Source of the DNA: Dimargaris cristalligena
Lineage: Eukaryota; Kickxellomycota; Dimargaritomycetes; Dimargaritales; Dimargaritaceae
Length of the DNA: 39,530 nt
Reading direction: 5' to 3'
Assembly: GCA_027576995.1 (NCBI GenBank)
Contig: JANBQC010000243.1
Location: forward strand, 1-39,530
The notes below the pieces were generated by a model. The model was not told the origin of the DNA, searched no databases, and was given only the letters and a program-made list of their open reading frames with translations. Made by a program: the position numbers and the translations under genes. Below, one piece after another: positions 10,166-21,613 of this stretch (positions are counted from its first letter, which is position 1; the number at the start of each line of letters is the position of its first letter).

Positions 10166-12910
10166 ATGCAGTCTGACACCCATCTTTTCAGCGTCCCAGC
10201 GCTCCCAAGGTCGGTCTCCAACCACCTGGCCGCCGAAGCCCCTGAGGGGGCCGGCGAACGGCGACCTTTTGTCGATCCCTCCCCGACGCTTCCTCTACCC
10301 ATGCCCTCTCCCACCACCCCCGCCCATAGCCATGGCTCCTCCCGGGGAATCCGGAACCCCAAGGACTACTTTACCCCCAAGCACGGCATTGTGATTCCAA
10401 TGATCGCCCCGGTGTCCCACCACCACAACCACCACCACCAACATAATACCCCCTTCGCTGTGGGGAGTTTGGGGGCGTCTAACTCGCTGCACCACCGCTT
10501 AACCGACGCGTCCCCGGTTCCCACGCTGCACGTCCCGCCCGCCCTGCCCGGGCACCTCTCCGACTCCGACCCCAGTGACCCCGACGACTGGGACTGGGAT
10601 ACCGAGGATCCTCCGCAGTCGGCCGTCGTTCGCTCCCTGACGGCCGCTCTCCCGACGGTACCCCTGCTCCCCTACCGCAACCAGGTCGGTGGTCACTCGC
10701 CCATTCTACGCTTCTCGGACAAGGCTATCTGTAAACCCCTGGTTGAACGCGAACGCCAGTTCTACGAGTCCGTTGATGCCATTCGGCCTGCCCTCTCCCG
10801 CTTTTTGCCGAGCTATCTGGGGATTGTCAATGTTACCTTTTTCAACGGTGGAACATCCAGTCGTAATTCAGCGGATGATCCCCACTCCTCTACGAGTCCC
10901 GCTGACGCCGCGGATCCTAAACCGGAGATTGTATTCGAGCAGAATATGCACCTTCTTCCCCCCTGGCTCGTGGAACACCTCCCCTGGGCCGCGTCCCGAA
11001 CCTCCCCTTCCGTTTACCCGCAGCCGGAGATTACCCTGACTAAGGAGTGGCGCGCCCAGCAGGAACAGGTGCTCCAGGAAGCCTTTTCGCCCAAGGCCCT
11101 CTATGCCTTGTACCGCCGAAAACGCCAAGCGACCACCGGGCCCCGTCACCGGCGGCGTCACTCCTTGACTGACATGAATGGCGGTCTACTGGGCAAAAGG
11201 GTTCTACCCCAGCATGTTCGGGATGCCCACCCGACTTACGGCTCCTCCCAGCCCTTTAGCACCAGCGCCATTTCCGCCAATGAGCTATCCCTGATTCTCC
11301 ACTCCGACGATTCCGTGCCTGGTTCCCCCACCAATGCCGCCACCACCCCCGGCTCGGCCCTGGATAATTCCGACTCCCCTGCCTACCCTGTCGAGTCCGA
11401 ACTCACCCGGCAATTCCGGACCCTGAGCACCACTACCCCAGCCCGGCTATCCCTCCCCATCTCCCACAAGCACCTGGGTACCCCAACGGACGGACCGGGC
11501 GCCAGGGTGGAGTCTATCCAGACCCTGACCCTGGAGACCCCCAAGGCCATCCTGGCTTATCGCCGCCGGGGCCCAGTCTTCCCTAACGGATCCGCCTTGG
11601 GTCCCGCCATTGGGTTATCCCCCGTGTTACCCACGTCATCGCTGTACGACCGAAAATCTGTCACTCTCCCTTTGACCCCCCCAGCGGCCTCCCTGAGCGG
11701 CAGTCCCATGCCTAGCGCCGCCGGTTCCGGAGAAGACCCCTTCGTTATGGAGGAGACGCTGACCATTACCCCTGGCCTGTCTCCCCCATCCACCCCACCC
11801 CGGTTCGGGGGTTCACGGGCTCCTTCTAGTGTGGGGGGGTCCCGGGTTGGGCGCTCTGTCTCCACTACTGCTACAAGCACTCCGCAGGAAGACTGGGCCC
11901 GCCAATGTACCCGACGGTTCGTTGAGGCCAAGTCCAACGCTGACCCTCAGAAGCACCCGAATGAAGACCCCAATGTCCACCAGTTTATCCTGTTGGAAGA
12001 TCTTACGAATGGTCTGCGCCGGCCCTGTATTCTAGATCTCAAAATGGGCACCCGCCAGCACGGCATCGATGCCACCGAGGCCAAGCGGCGTAACAAGATC
12101 AAAAAGTGCGCCATGACGACCAGCAAATCTCTCGGAGTTCGCATGTGTGGGATGCAGGTGTACAAAACCCAGAAAAGCCGGTTCCTGTTTCAGGACAAGT
12201 ACTACGGGCGCTCGTTGAACGACAAGACGTTTAAGCGGTCTCTGCTCGAATATCTGGACAATGGGGAGGAAATCGTAGTTCACCACATTCCGACGCTGCT
12301 CCGCAAATTGATTGATCTTTATCGATTGGTCATGTCCATCCACGGCTTCCGCTTCTACGCCAGCAGTCTCCTGATTGTGTACGACGGTCTCAACGTTATT
12401 TCCCCGTCGACTATATCCCGCCGGACTCCGACCGGGATGATGACAGGTAAGTCGGGATCGAACGGCCCCCGCCCTTCCTTATCGACCTCAGCATCTGGCC
12501 CCAAGCGCCATGCTGGATCCAACGGTGCCTCCACAACTTCCGGTCCCGGGTCCCGGCCCACGTCCACCATTGATATTCGCATTATCGATTTCACCCACTG
12601 CACTTTTGTGACGGATCCCGACGAGCCCGCTCGCCCAACTCTAGTGCGCCCTGCAGTTTGCGACCACCCCTTACACAAGGAGCGTGAGCGGGCGGCACCC
12701 TACAGTGAGATCCAGGCCGATGTACCCTACTGTCCGTACCAATCCGAGTGCCCCGGCCCTGACTTTGGCTACCTCTACGGATTGCGGACCCTGATGAAGG
12801 AGTTTGGGGATATTTGGCGGCGCTACGGCAATGAAACGGTGAAGGGATGGTATGAGGCTGATATGCAGAAGCTTAAGCACGATATGTTCAAGCTGAACAT
12901 CTCGGTTTAA
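10166..12910 (+). CDS. KCS1: Inositol hexakisphosphate kinase (KCS1-type), 914 aa
   Basis: It makes inositol pyrophosphates (5-PP-InsP5/InsP7) from InsP6 with ATP, and belongs to the inositol polyphosphate kinase (IPK) family. An N-lobe segment at about residues 176-230 contains [12 protein letters not shown] (190-201). A long low-complexity insertion (about 235-615) follows, typical of fungal KCS1. The catalytic signature PCILDLKMG (620-628) has the PxxxDxKxG Asp624 and Lys626. ASSLL (732-736) is the S-SLL motif, and IIDF (806-809) carries the metal-binding Asp808. A conserved C-terminal [12 protein letters not shown] block ends the domain. A His-rich run (85-93) lies in the disordered N-terminus. 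Length is close to yeast Kcs1 (about 1,050 aa). I chose the first in-frame ATG. Its context is weak, so an upstream spliced start is possible, with the next in-frame ATG near 10301. No intron is needed within the frame. Confidence 0.93.
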   Translation: MQSDTHLFSVPALPRSVSNHLAAEAPEGAGERRPFVDPSPTLPLPMPSPTTPAHSHGSSRGIRNPKDYFTPKHGIVIPMIAPVSHHHNHHHQHNTPFAVGSLGASNSLHHRLTDASPVPTLHVPPALPGHLSDSDPSDPDDWDWDTEDPPQSAVVRSLTAALPTVPLLPYRNQVGGHSPILRFSDKAICKPLVERERQFYESVDAIRPALSRFLPSYLGIVNVTFFNGGTSSRNSADDPHSSTSPADAADPKPEIVFEQNMHLLPPWLVEHLPWAASRTSPSVYPQPEITLTKEWRAQQEQVLQEAFSPKALYALYRRKRQATTGPRHRRRHSLTDMNGGLLGKRVLPQHVRDAHPTYGSSQPFSTSAISANELSLILHSDDSVPGSPTNAATTPGSALDNSDSPAYPVESELTRQFRTLSTTTPARLSLPISHKHLGTPTDGPGARVESIQTLTLETPKAILAYRRRGPVFPNGSALGPAIGLSPVLPTSSLYDRKSVTLPLTPPAASLSGSPMPSAAGSGEDPFVMEETLTITPGLSPPSTPPRFGGSRAPSSVGGSRVGRSVSTTATSTPQEDWARQCTRRFVEAKSNADPQKHPNEDPNVHQFILLEDLTNGLRRPCILDLKMGTRQHGIDATEAKRRNKIKKCAMTTSKSLGVRMCGMQVYKTQKSRFLFQDKYYGRSLNDKTFKRSLLEYLDNGEEIVVHHIPTLLRKLIDLYRLVMSIHGFRFYASSLLIVYDGLNVISPSTISRRTPTGMMTGKSGSNGPRPSLSTSASGPKRHAGSNGASTTSGPGSRPTSTIDIRIIDFTHCTFVTDPDEPARPTLVRPAVCDHPLHKERERAAPYSEIQADVPYCPYQSECPGPDFGYLYGLRTLMKEFGDIWRRYGNETVKGWYEADMQKLKHDMFKLNISV

Positions 12911-14526
12911 ATAACCAGTGGGTCTTGCCATTTCTCATCAACCCCAACCTTCCCCGTGATTAACCTCGGATCCGGCCGACTTTCCCGACTCTGAATTATT
13001 GGAACAGGTCTAATCGGTCTCGGTTGAAGTGCGCCTAATACCACCCCGGTCCCTCTACCCTTCGGGAATTCGTATGTACCAATACCAATACCCGTTTCTG
13101 TCCGTGTATTTCCTTATTAGTATCGCCTCGGTCGTACATTTAGGCACCCATGTATTTCCACGGCTGTATAACCCTACCCTACCCTACTCTTCATTTCAGC
13201 AAAGCCCCATACTGTACTTCCTACTCATCCATGCTCGCATAGTTTAGCTCTTCTACCTCACCTATTGCATTCCATTGCATCCGTTCTTTCGTCCTTCTTC
13301 TCTTGTATGTGCCCCCCCCCCTTTTCCTCCGCGCCCCACTGTATTCTTTGATTGTCCACGTCCATTTGTACTTGCACCTCTTCATTTGTATTCCAACCCT
13401 CTATTCCATCTCATTCACGCCTGCGTCGCACTGTTACCTTACCATCCTGTCATTGCATTTTTTTCTTCCCGTCCCACCCTCTTACATTGCCTATCCTGCC
13501 GTAATTTTTACCCGTAATCATCTTTATTGGGATATGTACACCCTTGGATATTGTTTACTTACACCCTCCCCACCCACGCCCACCCATATGTATTGACTTA
13601 ATTAGCCATTTTCTCAACCGTTGGACATCCGATGTCCCGAAGCTAATCAATTGTCGATTGAAGGAGAAGGGCCGCACCAGAATGGCAGTGGTGGAGATAT
13701 CAGGGTTGGGGAACAATTTCGGGTTAGGCTAGAGGAGGGATTTCAGGATTTGGGGGATTTTCTGGTCTTTCCAAAGGAAAAGGTTGCGTAGAGCAGGGCC
13801 GCTGCTAAAATGCCTAAAGTTAAGAAACCCTTTGGATGTAAAAGGAGCGTGGTCCAGCGAAGGACAGGGGTATGCGTATCGGGGATAGGATACGTTCAAG
13901 AAAAAGAGCTACTTAGTTCTCCCTGGCGGTACTCATCCAACCCGGCGGTGTATGGTTAGCGGGCGTGACTGCTGTCTGAATCTTGGTTTCCCCAGACGAG
14001 TTATTTGCGGAAGAAGGGGAAAAGGGCAGTTTTATGTGGTAATGGTCGGTATAAATTGTCCATCTGATTCGTGGGATAGAATTGCAGGCATTATATGAAA
14101 GGGAGGTGAATCACAATCATCGTGCATTTGCCCCCTGAAACCACTGGAGCCCCTCAAAAAGATCTGGTTGGGCAATATATACGACCTTGACCTTATGCCC
14201 CAGTCCCCTCTCAAGGGATTTGTGGGTCCCGCTTGATTATAGCACAGCCATTTAGGCCCAAAATCCATAATAATATATATATATACAGATCTTTTTTAAC
14301 AAAATAAAGCGTTTCATTTCATTGTGCGTAAGGGAGAACAGGCCTTTGCGATCTTGACGGGATTGGTAGAACAACATACCTATATTTATTTAATACACTT
14401 TACATGTGGTGGGAAAATCGATGCATGTGTTTGGTGACCACGAGACTGGGACTAGGCCCTGGTATTATTGGTGGATTGACGCATTTCGCCCTTCTAGGAC
14501 GAATCAAGAGATTAGAACGAAAAATC
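12911..14526. other. KCS1 3' region and spacer, no gene seen
   Basis: The first 650 bases are pyrimidine-rich with long C and T runs, probably the 3' UTR and terminator zone of KCS1. Short frames here are low-complexity Pro/Leu/Phe translations of C/T tracts. The remainder has no domain or splice pattern I can support. An ATATATATATA tract lies near 14273. Confidence 0.5.
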
Positions 14527-14672
14527 CATTTGGGAGAAGTTCATTCAGGCTGTATAATGAAAAATCCATTGGATAAGGCCAATATTACTGGTTAAAAGTT
14601 ATTTTCACATATATTCGCCCATACACGTATTATGTAAAACCTTATACAGCCAGTTTGAATTTCTCCCATTTG
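14527..14672 (+). mobile_element. MITE-like element, copy A (146 bp, terminal inverted repeats)
   Basis: The left end (GGGAGAAGTTCATTCAGGCT and onward) and the reverse complement of the right end (GGGAGAAATTCAAACTGGCT and onward) match over about 30 bases, giving imperfect terminal inverted repeats. The interior is non-coding. A second copy in opposite orientation lies at 36072-36219. I saw no clear target-site duplication, so superfamily is unknown. Confidence 0.7.
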
Positions 14673-14776
14673 ATGAGGCAAATACTACTGGTTGAAAATA
14701 AACATCCCACCGATTTTCCCATACACATATCAGTTAAACTCTTATACAGCCAAGCTGAACTTCACCCATATGGTGG
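14577..14776 (+). repeat. Two tandem 100-bp units, the second a partial MITE copy
   Basis: 14577-14676 and 14677-14776 align at a period of exactly 100 bases: both begin GGC.AATA.TACTGGTT and both end with TTATACAGCCA followed by a ...CCCAT..G.TG tail. The second unit is more diverged and represents the right two-thirds of the element. Confidence 0.7.
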
Positions 14777-15946
14777 GTGACTGGGTAAATGGTGCAATTA
14801 TTTTGAGCCCGAAGCATTGGGTTTGGCTGTTGGCAGGTCTCCACTCCCCTATACACACTCATATATACATATAAATGGGCTGAAGTTATCCTGTCTGATT
14901 TTATTGAACTTTATCACGGACGCAGGGGCCTTTTACTTTCGGATGGACGATAGTAGTTCAGGTAGCTTTTAATCATTCAATCATAAAGTGCTGAAGAGTG
15001 CATCATCAGTAGCATTAGTTTGGCGTATTATAAAATCCACGCATTGCATTAGTCCATTTCGGATAGTTTTCTTCTTGGTCATGGCATTTATTTAGTTAAT
15101 TTTAAATAAAAATCACGGACAAATAATGAATAGCAGGCACAATTCACCTTAATAAACGGGGGGGGAGTTTATGTGTATATTTTCCATACTGGTGAGGAGA
15201 GAGAGAGGGACACGCGGAATAAACCGGCAGGGCCAATGGTTGATCCACTGGGTTCCTAAACTTTCCGCTAATGTGTAGAGGGAGGTTTCGCTGGAATATA
15301 TAGCTGATTGGTCATTGGGTTGCGTGCCTTGGCTTGTATTGGGTCATGGCTGCTTTGGTCTATCTCCCAACCAGCAAATAACCGCTTGCTAATAGTGTTG
15401 GTGAGAGAGAGAGAGAGGGAAAGAATCCACGGCGGTGGATTTCTGGGGTCTTTCTCCCTGTCTTTCGAATTTCAGGATCCCAACAGTAAAGAACCCCATG
15501 TAACCTATATATAAATGTGTATGTGCGTTTGGATTGGATTGGAAAGAGACCGCCACTCACTGGTCCTTTAAAACACACATGTACAAAAGGGGAAAATGGA
15601 GGTCGCTAGCCAATGTGACTGGCGTAGGCAGATAACCGATTGGTATGCGCGCTGGTGGAACCGGCCGGGACAGAGATTAAGCATTAAATGGTCATTCATT
15701 CGACTTGTTCTTTAGTACCGGGGCGGTCAGCCCGACACAGGGGAAGGGCATGAAGAATTTCCCAGTAAAGGGGGGGCATTTCATTATCTATGGCATAGCG
15801 AACGTGGGGAGGGAGAGGATGAGGGAATTGATGGAAGAAGAATGGTGAGGGCTGGTAATCCCGGTATATTCTACATGCCACGCAATTCTCCGTGGCCTAT
15901 TCGCCAAGCTGTACGAGATAGGTTGGGTGTGCTATACGTGCAGATG
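14777..15946. other. Spacer, no gene seen
   Basis: It is AT-rich at the left and normal composition to the right. A GA microsatellite sits near 15404-15418. No frame here has an ATG, reasonable length and recognisable content. Confidence 0.5.
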
Positions 15947-16677
15947 TATATAAATAGGCCCGCTGCTGGCGACGAATTCAGTTTGGCCCCTAGTTCATCT
16001 TAGTTACTACTTTTACTGTTACTATTTCTTCCTAATCAGTTGGGTGAGACTCTCTTCCGTATATATATATATATATATCTGCTCGATAATTAATTTTTGT
16101 ATAACTAACTTAAGACGGCCCTATATATTTCCGCGAAATCCCCATTGGCAAGGTAATTACACTAAACCCGGCTGAACCGTATCTTGCGGTGTTTAGCAGC
16201 CAGACATGTACATTGTGTGTAACCCCAGACGAGGCTGGGTGTTGTATCTGCTTCTCTGGGGCGGATTAGATACAGTGGGAGAAGAGTCCGCCTGACTCAT
16301 TTATACGCGCGGCAAGCCGGGCCAAATGGGAGGCGATGGGGATATTTTTTTTCCCAATCAGAAAATAGATTAATTGGGCCTGATCCATTTGATGCTAGTA
16401 AAATTATCTACTTACTTACTTACTACCAATCTCTATTATAGTAGAGACTCACCCGTTCTCTTTTTGCGTCAAGCTAGTTGAGCCAAACCCCATACTATAT
16501 ACTATATTACTCCCCACCTCACCGTCTTGTCTTCCCTTGTTGGTTTATATTCGGCTCCTCCTGCACTTTTCCTTGGATCCCCCCGCTCCTCGATCTCTAG
16601 ACCCGTTACTTTCCCTCAGCCCACTCCCCTTTTCTTCGTTCTCTTACCAAGGCAGTTCCTTGACTATATCCCACACA
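15947..16677 (+). promoter_or_regulatory. GGC1 upstream region with TATA box and structured segment
   Basis: A strong TATA box (TATATAAATA) is at 15947-15956, 720 bases from the GGC1 ATG. Downstream there is a TA microsatellite (16060-16078) and two adjacent hairpins: CTAAACCCG (16162-16170) with CGGTGTTTAG (16187-16196, one bulge), and CCCCAGA (16223-16229) with TCTGGGG (16255-16261). A closer TATA-like tract near 16495 and a C/T-rich leader from about 16505 could be the main GGC1 promoter. In that case the 15947 box would drive a separate or longer transcript. Confidence 0.4.
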
Positions 16678-17646
16678 ATGAGTCCCATTGGCAGTGGCAA
16701 ATCGAAGCACTCCGAGTCGGGTTACGCCCGCATGGCCGGGTCGGGCTGTGCCGGGATCCTGGAACTGGTGATTTTCCACCCCGTCGACACCGTTGCCAAG
16801 CGTCTCATGAGTAACCAGGCCCGTCTGTTCGTGCCCGGAGCTCCCGTGGCCCAGGGTATGGCCAATCTCAACACCGTTCTGTTCAAGAATGCCGCCGAGC
16901 AGTCCGTCCTGAGCCGCTACCTCTCCCTGTTCCCCGGCCTGGGTTTCGCCGCCGGTTACAAGGTCCTGCAGCGCATGTATAAGTTCGGCGGGCAGCCCTA
17001 CGTCAAGGACTACCTCGATACGAACCACCGGGACACCTTTGCCCGTCTGTTTGGCGATAAAACCGGCAAAACCATCATGCACGCGACCGCCGGTTCGCTG
17101 GTCGGTATCGGTGAGGTGGCCCTGCTTCCTTTGGACGTTTTGAAGATTAAATCCCAAACGAACCCCGAGTCTCTCAAGGGCCGCAATATCTTTGGTATCG
17201 TGCGGGACGAAGGTCTCGGTCTGTACCGCGGGGGTATGTGGACCGCCGCCCGTAACGCCCCCGGCTCTTTCGCCCTCTTCGGTGGTGCCGCGTTCGTTAA
17301 GGAATACCTATGCGGCTTGTCCGATTACTCAAAGGCTACTTTCCTGCAGAACTTCTTCGCTTCCATCGGTGGTGCCGTGGCTTCCATTACCGTGGCCGCC
17401 CCCTTGGATGTGGTCAAGACCCGTATCCAGAACAAGCCTTTTGATGCTCCCGAAAGTGGCATGTCCATCATCTCCAAGATGGTCCGGAACGAAGGCATGG
17501 GTGCCTTCTTCAAGGGTCTCACCCCCAAGATTCTGGTCGTTGGCCCCAAGCTGATCTTCTCGTTCACCATTGCCCAACAACTTATCCCCTTCTTCCACGG
17601 CATCTTCGAGGGTCAGGGTATTACCCAGACTAAGCCCATCGTATAG
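16678..17646 (+). CDS. GGC1: Mitochondrial GTP/GDP carrier, 322 aa
   Basis: This is an inner-membrane carrier exchanging matrix GDP for cytosolic GTP, needed for mitochondrial nucleic acid and protein synthesis and linked to iron homeostasis in yeast. The three mitochondrial-carrier signatures are present: HPVDTVAK (P35, D37), LPLDVLK (P151, D153) and APLDVVK (P242, D244). Sequences between them closely follow the Ggc1 (Yhm1) subfamily from memory, including LFPGLGFAAGYKVLQRMYK, KIKSQTNPESLKGRNIFGI, WTAARNAPGSFALFGG and FKGLTPKILVVGPKLIFSF. Length fits (yeast about 300). The ATG has a good context (ACACAATGA). The frame is open 47 codons further upstream but without an ATG, and the conserved protein begins at the chosen start. 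It is a single exon. Strong codon bias toward C-ending codons suggests high expression. Confidence 0.95.
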   Translation: MSPIGSGKSKHSESGYARMAGSGCAGILELVIFHPVDTVAKRLMSNQARLFVPGAPVAQGMANLNTVLFKNAAEQSVLSRYLSLFPGLGFAAGYKVLQRMYKFGGQPYVKDYLDTNHRDTFARLFGDKTGKTIMHATAGSLVGIGEVALLPLDVLKIKSQTNPESLKGRNIFGIVRDEGLGLYRGGMWTAARNAPGSFALFGGAAFVKEYLCGLSDYSKATFLQNFFASIGGAVASITVAAPLDVVKTRIQNKPFDAPESGMSIISKMVRNEGMGAFFKGLTPKILVVGPKLIFSFTIAQQLIPFFHGIFEGQGITQTKPIV

Positions 17647-19761
17647 AGCGATTAGTAAAATCAAGCAATGCCAATGATGAGGGGGCACTACTACCACATG
17701 TCCACTAGCTAATTCGACCAACGTGGTGGTGGGTGGGTTATTCGTATCATTTTCATTCCAATTGATTTATATATATATATATATATTTCCTGGTTATATT
17801 GTGGTTTGGTTAGGGTTTGCTACATCCACTCCCCACTACCCCCTCTCTTTATCCGCTATAAATAGATCTGTATATATATATATATATATATATTTAACTG
17901 TCAATCATTTCCCCTTGCCTTTACCTCGTCTCGTATCTATTTTTAGTCCTATTCATACCCAACTCCTATAAAATCTATACATCGAACGGTTTAGTTTGCC
18001 TTCGATTTTTAAGAACCACTTGTCTGGGCGGTAGTCGCACAGAGTATTATTTTTATTATAAAAAAAACATGTTTTAGAATAGTCCTAATCAATCCAGTTG
18101 GTGGGAGGTGAGGTGATGAAGGTCAATGGGTAACCACGCCCCCCCTCCTATTTCCTTACCGCTTAAACTTATCTTTTACAAGCGAATGGGTAAAGAGTTT
18201 AATACGTCTCCAATATGCCGGAGAAGTATTCCAGACCAGCCATCATCGTTTATCATGATGGGCTCACGGAACTCTCTCTCTCTCTCTCTCCCTTGGGCAA
18301 GTCAACTACTACGAAGCATTGCATAAGCCTGGAACTGCCTCGCCCTATATGTAGACCAACTGGGCAGTAGTCCTTCACCCATATACCCTGTGGTTGCCAG
18401 TGCTAATGGTCCAGATGTGCATATCGCGCCGGGTTGATCGTAAAAAATACAATCAAAGAAATGGCTTATAAAATTGTAGGCGAGAGTCCAATATCCGTTC
18501 ATCCTCCCCCGTTGCCCTCCTTCGGTTGGTGGCTATTGTTACGTACAACATAATGGGGTGTCGGTAATCGGAGGCACGTCCATCGTCGGGGTATAAGCCT
18601 TCCTCAAAGCTTCCCGAGACCCAAATGGACACGATCGTCCATGTACTATTGGTATTGGATGGTGGTTTAAATTGGTGGGCCGGTCACGGATGTATGTGTA
18701 TGTATGTGTGGGTGGGTGCTTATGTATTTTAGATCTAAAATGTTAGCTAAACGAAGCGTATACATTAATATTGGTGTAGGTTATTACATCTGGTAGTTGT
18801 AGTTAAATTTAAGAAAAGCGTGAAGGAGGGAGAGGGGTTTTCCACTCCTTTTCGCTTAGCTTAAATATATGAATAGACCAAAATTAGGGAGGTAGAGGGC
18901 GGGCGAACGGACGAGGAGGTCGATGATTAAAACCAAAGGTATGGGCACGATCGCCCCGGTCCAGTCCAATCCAGTCCAGTCCAAATGTTCTATTTTTTCG
19001 ATTCGTCTTTCCATCCGTCCCGCCCTCTTTATCCCCCAGCTTTAAACCAAGACCGTCCAACTATAATGAGGCCTCAACAATGCGGGGGGAGGGCGACACT
19101 GGAGTGATCGCCGTATCTCGAGAATGAGATAGGGGAGCGAGGATGGAGCCAACCCTCCCTCCCCACCCCGTCCTCGACTATTAGTATATGGGTAGTCGCC
19201 GAGTGGTATGTGTGGGGGAAGCCCTGGAGTCGCCGTTTTCTGCTGTATCCTAGTATATTAGGAGGGGGGGGAGGTCTTCTTATTCCATAAAGATGGCTAC
19301 AGAGGGACTTGCTATCGATAGGCAAGGCACCGGCCCTACTAGACTAGTGAGGTGGCTGCCCGATACGGACGTGTAAAGTTACGGGCCCTTTCGACAAGGT
19401 ACGCGCCCCGGTGCCTATTAACCATCCACCGGCAATCCTCCACTCTCCCCCTCCTTCTCCCCCTTCTCCTCTTGCCCCTTTTATTGCTCGGTGTCGTTCC
19501 ACTTGGGCGTTCTCTACTTTCTATTTAACCACCCATGGGCCCCGAAAGACTTTTTAGCAAAGCGCTATAATCTCTTCATTTTTATCTTCGTACCTACTTA
19601 TCCGAACTCTTATTCCAGAATTCCGGCCTTTTTTATACTATGGTTTCGGTCATTCCAACTACTACCTAACTGTATTATTTCCGCGCCTTTTCCTAAGACT
19701 TAGCATCGTTTTGTTTAAAAAAATATTTTTTATAAAAATTTCTCTTCCTTAGAAGCCAAAC
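17647..19761. other. GGC1 3' region and protease upstream spacer
   Basis: Two TA microsatellites lie at 17768-17786 and 17871-17893, in or near the GGC1 3' UTR. A TC run is near 18272-18290 and CCAGTCC repeats near 18959-18982. GGCACCGG (19326-19333) and CCGGTGCC (19408-19415) are an 8-bp inverted repeat with a long loop. A pyrimidine-rich zone from 19436 and an A/T tract at about 19713-19745 lead into the protease ATG. No gene is seen. Confidence 0.5.
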
Positions 19762-21613
19762 ATGGCTACATTCTGTATATATCACCGGCTCAATACCTAC
19801 ATGGCTCATATTCTGGTTATACTCACCCTTATCATTCTTATATTGCGCCCGACTAGTGCCACTGACCTGACCGGCACTTCTCCTACTACCACATCCCCAC
19901 CATCACCCGCCCATGCTACCCCAGGCCAACCACCTGCTGCTACGGGAAAGAAACGCGTCCTTAAACCCCACATTATCAATGGCGCCCAAACCGAGCACGG
20001 CCAATTCCCCTCCACAGGGTTCATCCACATCAACTCCAAGTTCGCTTGTGGGGCCTCTATCATTTCCGACCGCTGGCTTATTTCGGCCGCCCACTGCGTA
20101 ACCAAACCCAAATCGAATGCCGGCTCGGCATCCCCTGACGGCAGTACCGCCGCCGCTGCCGCGGCGGGTATACAGCTGCCGGCCTATTCCATACGGTCCA
20201 CCGCCGAATTACAAATTGGGGTAGGAACTGTTTACAATACGACTAAATTCATGCTCGATGTTGAGAAGGTCATTGTACACAAGAGTTTCAACAACAGTAA
20301 TTTCAAGGTAAGTGGTTTATATATATATATATATTTAATGAGCTGAATTCAGTCGAGTTAAATGGGTCATCGGAGAAGAGGAAATCGACGACGGCGTGCA
20401 GTTGATACGGAAGTGGCTATGCCGACTGCCGGATATTACCAACTTGTACGGTGAATTATTTTTTTATTTAGTATTGTCCAAAGCACTTGGTTGGCCTCTC
20501 AGTTCGACGGATCGGGTCCCCATCCTCAATTGGGAATTGGGCTTGTTCACGGCGAGGCGTCTCGTGGACCGTACGGCTCACAACCGACCGCCGCCCCCTC
20601 CTCTCCCTTTCCTGACCCTGCTTGACTTAACCCCCCTTTTTATCACTCTATCGCGCCCTTCAGCCATTAATTTGAAGTACAGCTTGTACGCAACTTGGCT
20701 GGAAAATATATCCCTTAACTACTTAACTAACCGATTCTCATTTGTAAATATCAATGTCAATGTTAATTGTTCGGTGTCCCTACCGCCCCTTCTTCACCTT
20801 CACCTTCTCGTTATCCCCTTGTCCCCGGCCCTATTATGTTTTCTCCTTCTCTAAATTATTATATAGAATGATATCGCCTTAATCCAGCTGACCGAACCAC
20901 TGACTTTCAATGATACCGTCAAATCCATCACTATCGATGCCACCCCCATCGCCGAAGGGGAATCCCTCACTGCGGAGGGCTGGGGCAAGCAAGCGGATAC
21001 GGACACCAACGGCAGTGCCATGCTCATGACGGTCGAACTCAAGGCCATTTCGGGGGCCATATGTGACGCGGCCTACCCGGACCTCGACCCTGAAGTTGGC
21101 GACCAAGTGTGCACCGGTCTCGAAGCGGGTAAAAACACCTGCGAGGGGGATTCCGGGGGGCCTTTAGTTCGTGTGAAAGGGTTCGCCAAGTCCGTGTTGG
21201 TGGGTATTACCAGTGTCGATACGGATGTGACGGATGCGGAACCCGTGTGCGGGTCCCCCAATATTGTCAGTATATTTACCCGGGTGGCTTATTATATTCC
21301 GTGGATTCACCAGGAAACGGGCTTAGAACCGGGAAGTATGCTGTATAATCCCGCCACGACGTTCAAGGACTCCGCCGCCTCCTCCTCCTCCTCCAGCGGC
21401 GTTAGTGCTAATAATACTACGGCCCGGGCGTCAGCGTCGGCAACGGCGACAGGGTCGGGACCGAGTGCGACGGTCACGATCATGGCGACTCCCACGTCGT
21501 CCGGTGGCCGGTCCATGCGAAGTGTCACGGGTGAAGGTGGTGGTTATTTGCCGTTTATCGTGTCCGTTATAAGTTCAGCGGTAGTATTAGTAATGGGAAG
21601 GGGACACCTCTAA
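19762..21613 (+). CDS. Secreted or surface-anchored trypsin-like serine protease (S1), two exons, 430 aa
   Basis: Exons 19762-20307 and 20867-21613 are joined by a 559-base phase-0 intron (GTAAGT donor, ATATAG acceptor). Splicing restores the S1 core ...FNNSNFK|NDIALIQL. The catalytic triad is His111 (SAAHC), Asp184 (NDIAL) and Ser278 (GDSGGP). A hydrophobic signal segment (MAHILVILTLIILILRPTSA) starts at Met14. The first ATG has the better context, but the second gives a cleaner signal peptide. A Thr/Pro-rich propeptide contains KKR (63-65), and the mature domain would begin IING (71-74), preceded by His rather than Arg/Lys. The residue six before the catalytic Ser is Asn, not the Asp of true trypsins. 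After the domain (ending near WIHQETG, about 334) comes a Ser/Thr/Ala-rich stalk and a hydrophobic end (about 409-430), like a GPI signal or membrane anchor. Substrate unknown. Confidence 0.9.
20318..20335. repeat. TA microsatellite inside the protease intron
   Basis: An 18-base TA run begins only about ten bases after the intron donor. Similar TA runs occur at 16060-16078, 17768-17786, 17871-17893 and 21646-21662, mainly in the flanks and UTRs of GGC1 and the protease. Confidence 0.85.

Noticed and set aside
16537..16677. 47-codon extension of GGC1
   Set aside because: It starts with TTG and is pyrimidine-tract translation; the conserved carrier begins at 16678.
19326..19415. GGCACCGG / CCGGTGCC arms as a tRNA-like gene
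   Set aside because: No A or B box and a 74-base loop without cloverleaf pairing.
20396..20854. 152-codon frame inside the protease intron
   Set aside because: The exon join without it restores an exact S1 core (FK|NDIAL). The frame is AT- and C/T-rich intronic sequence.
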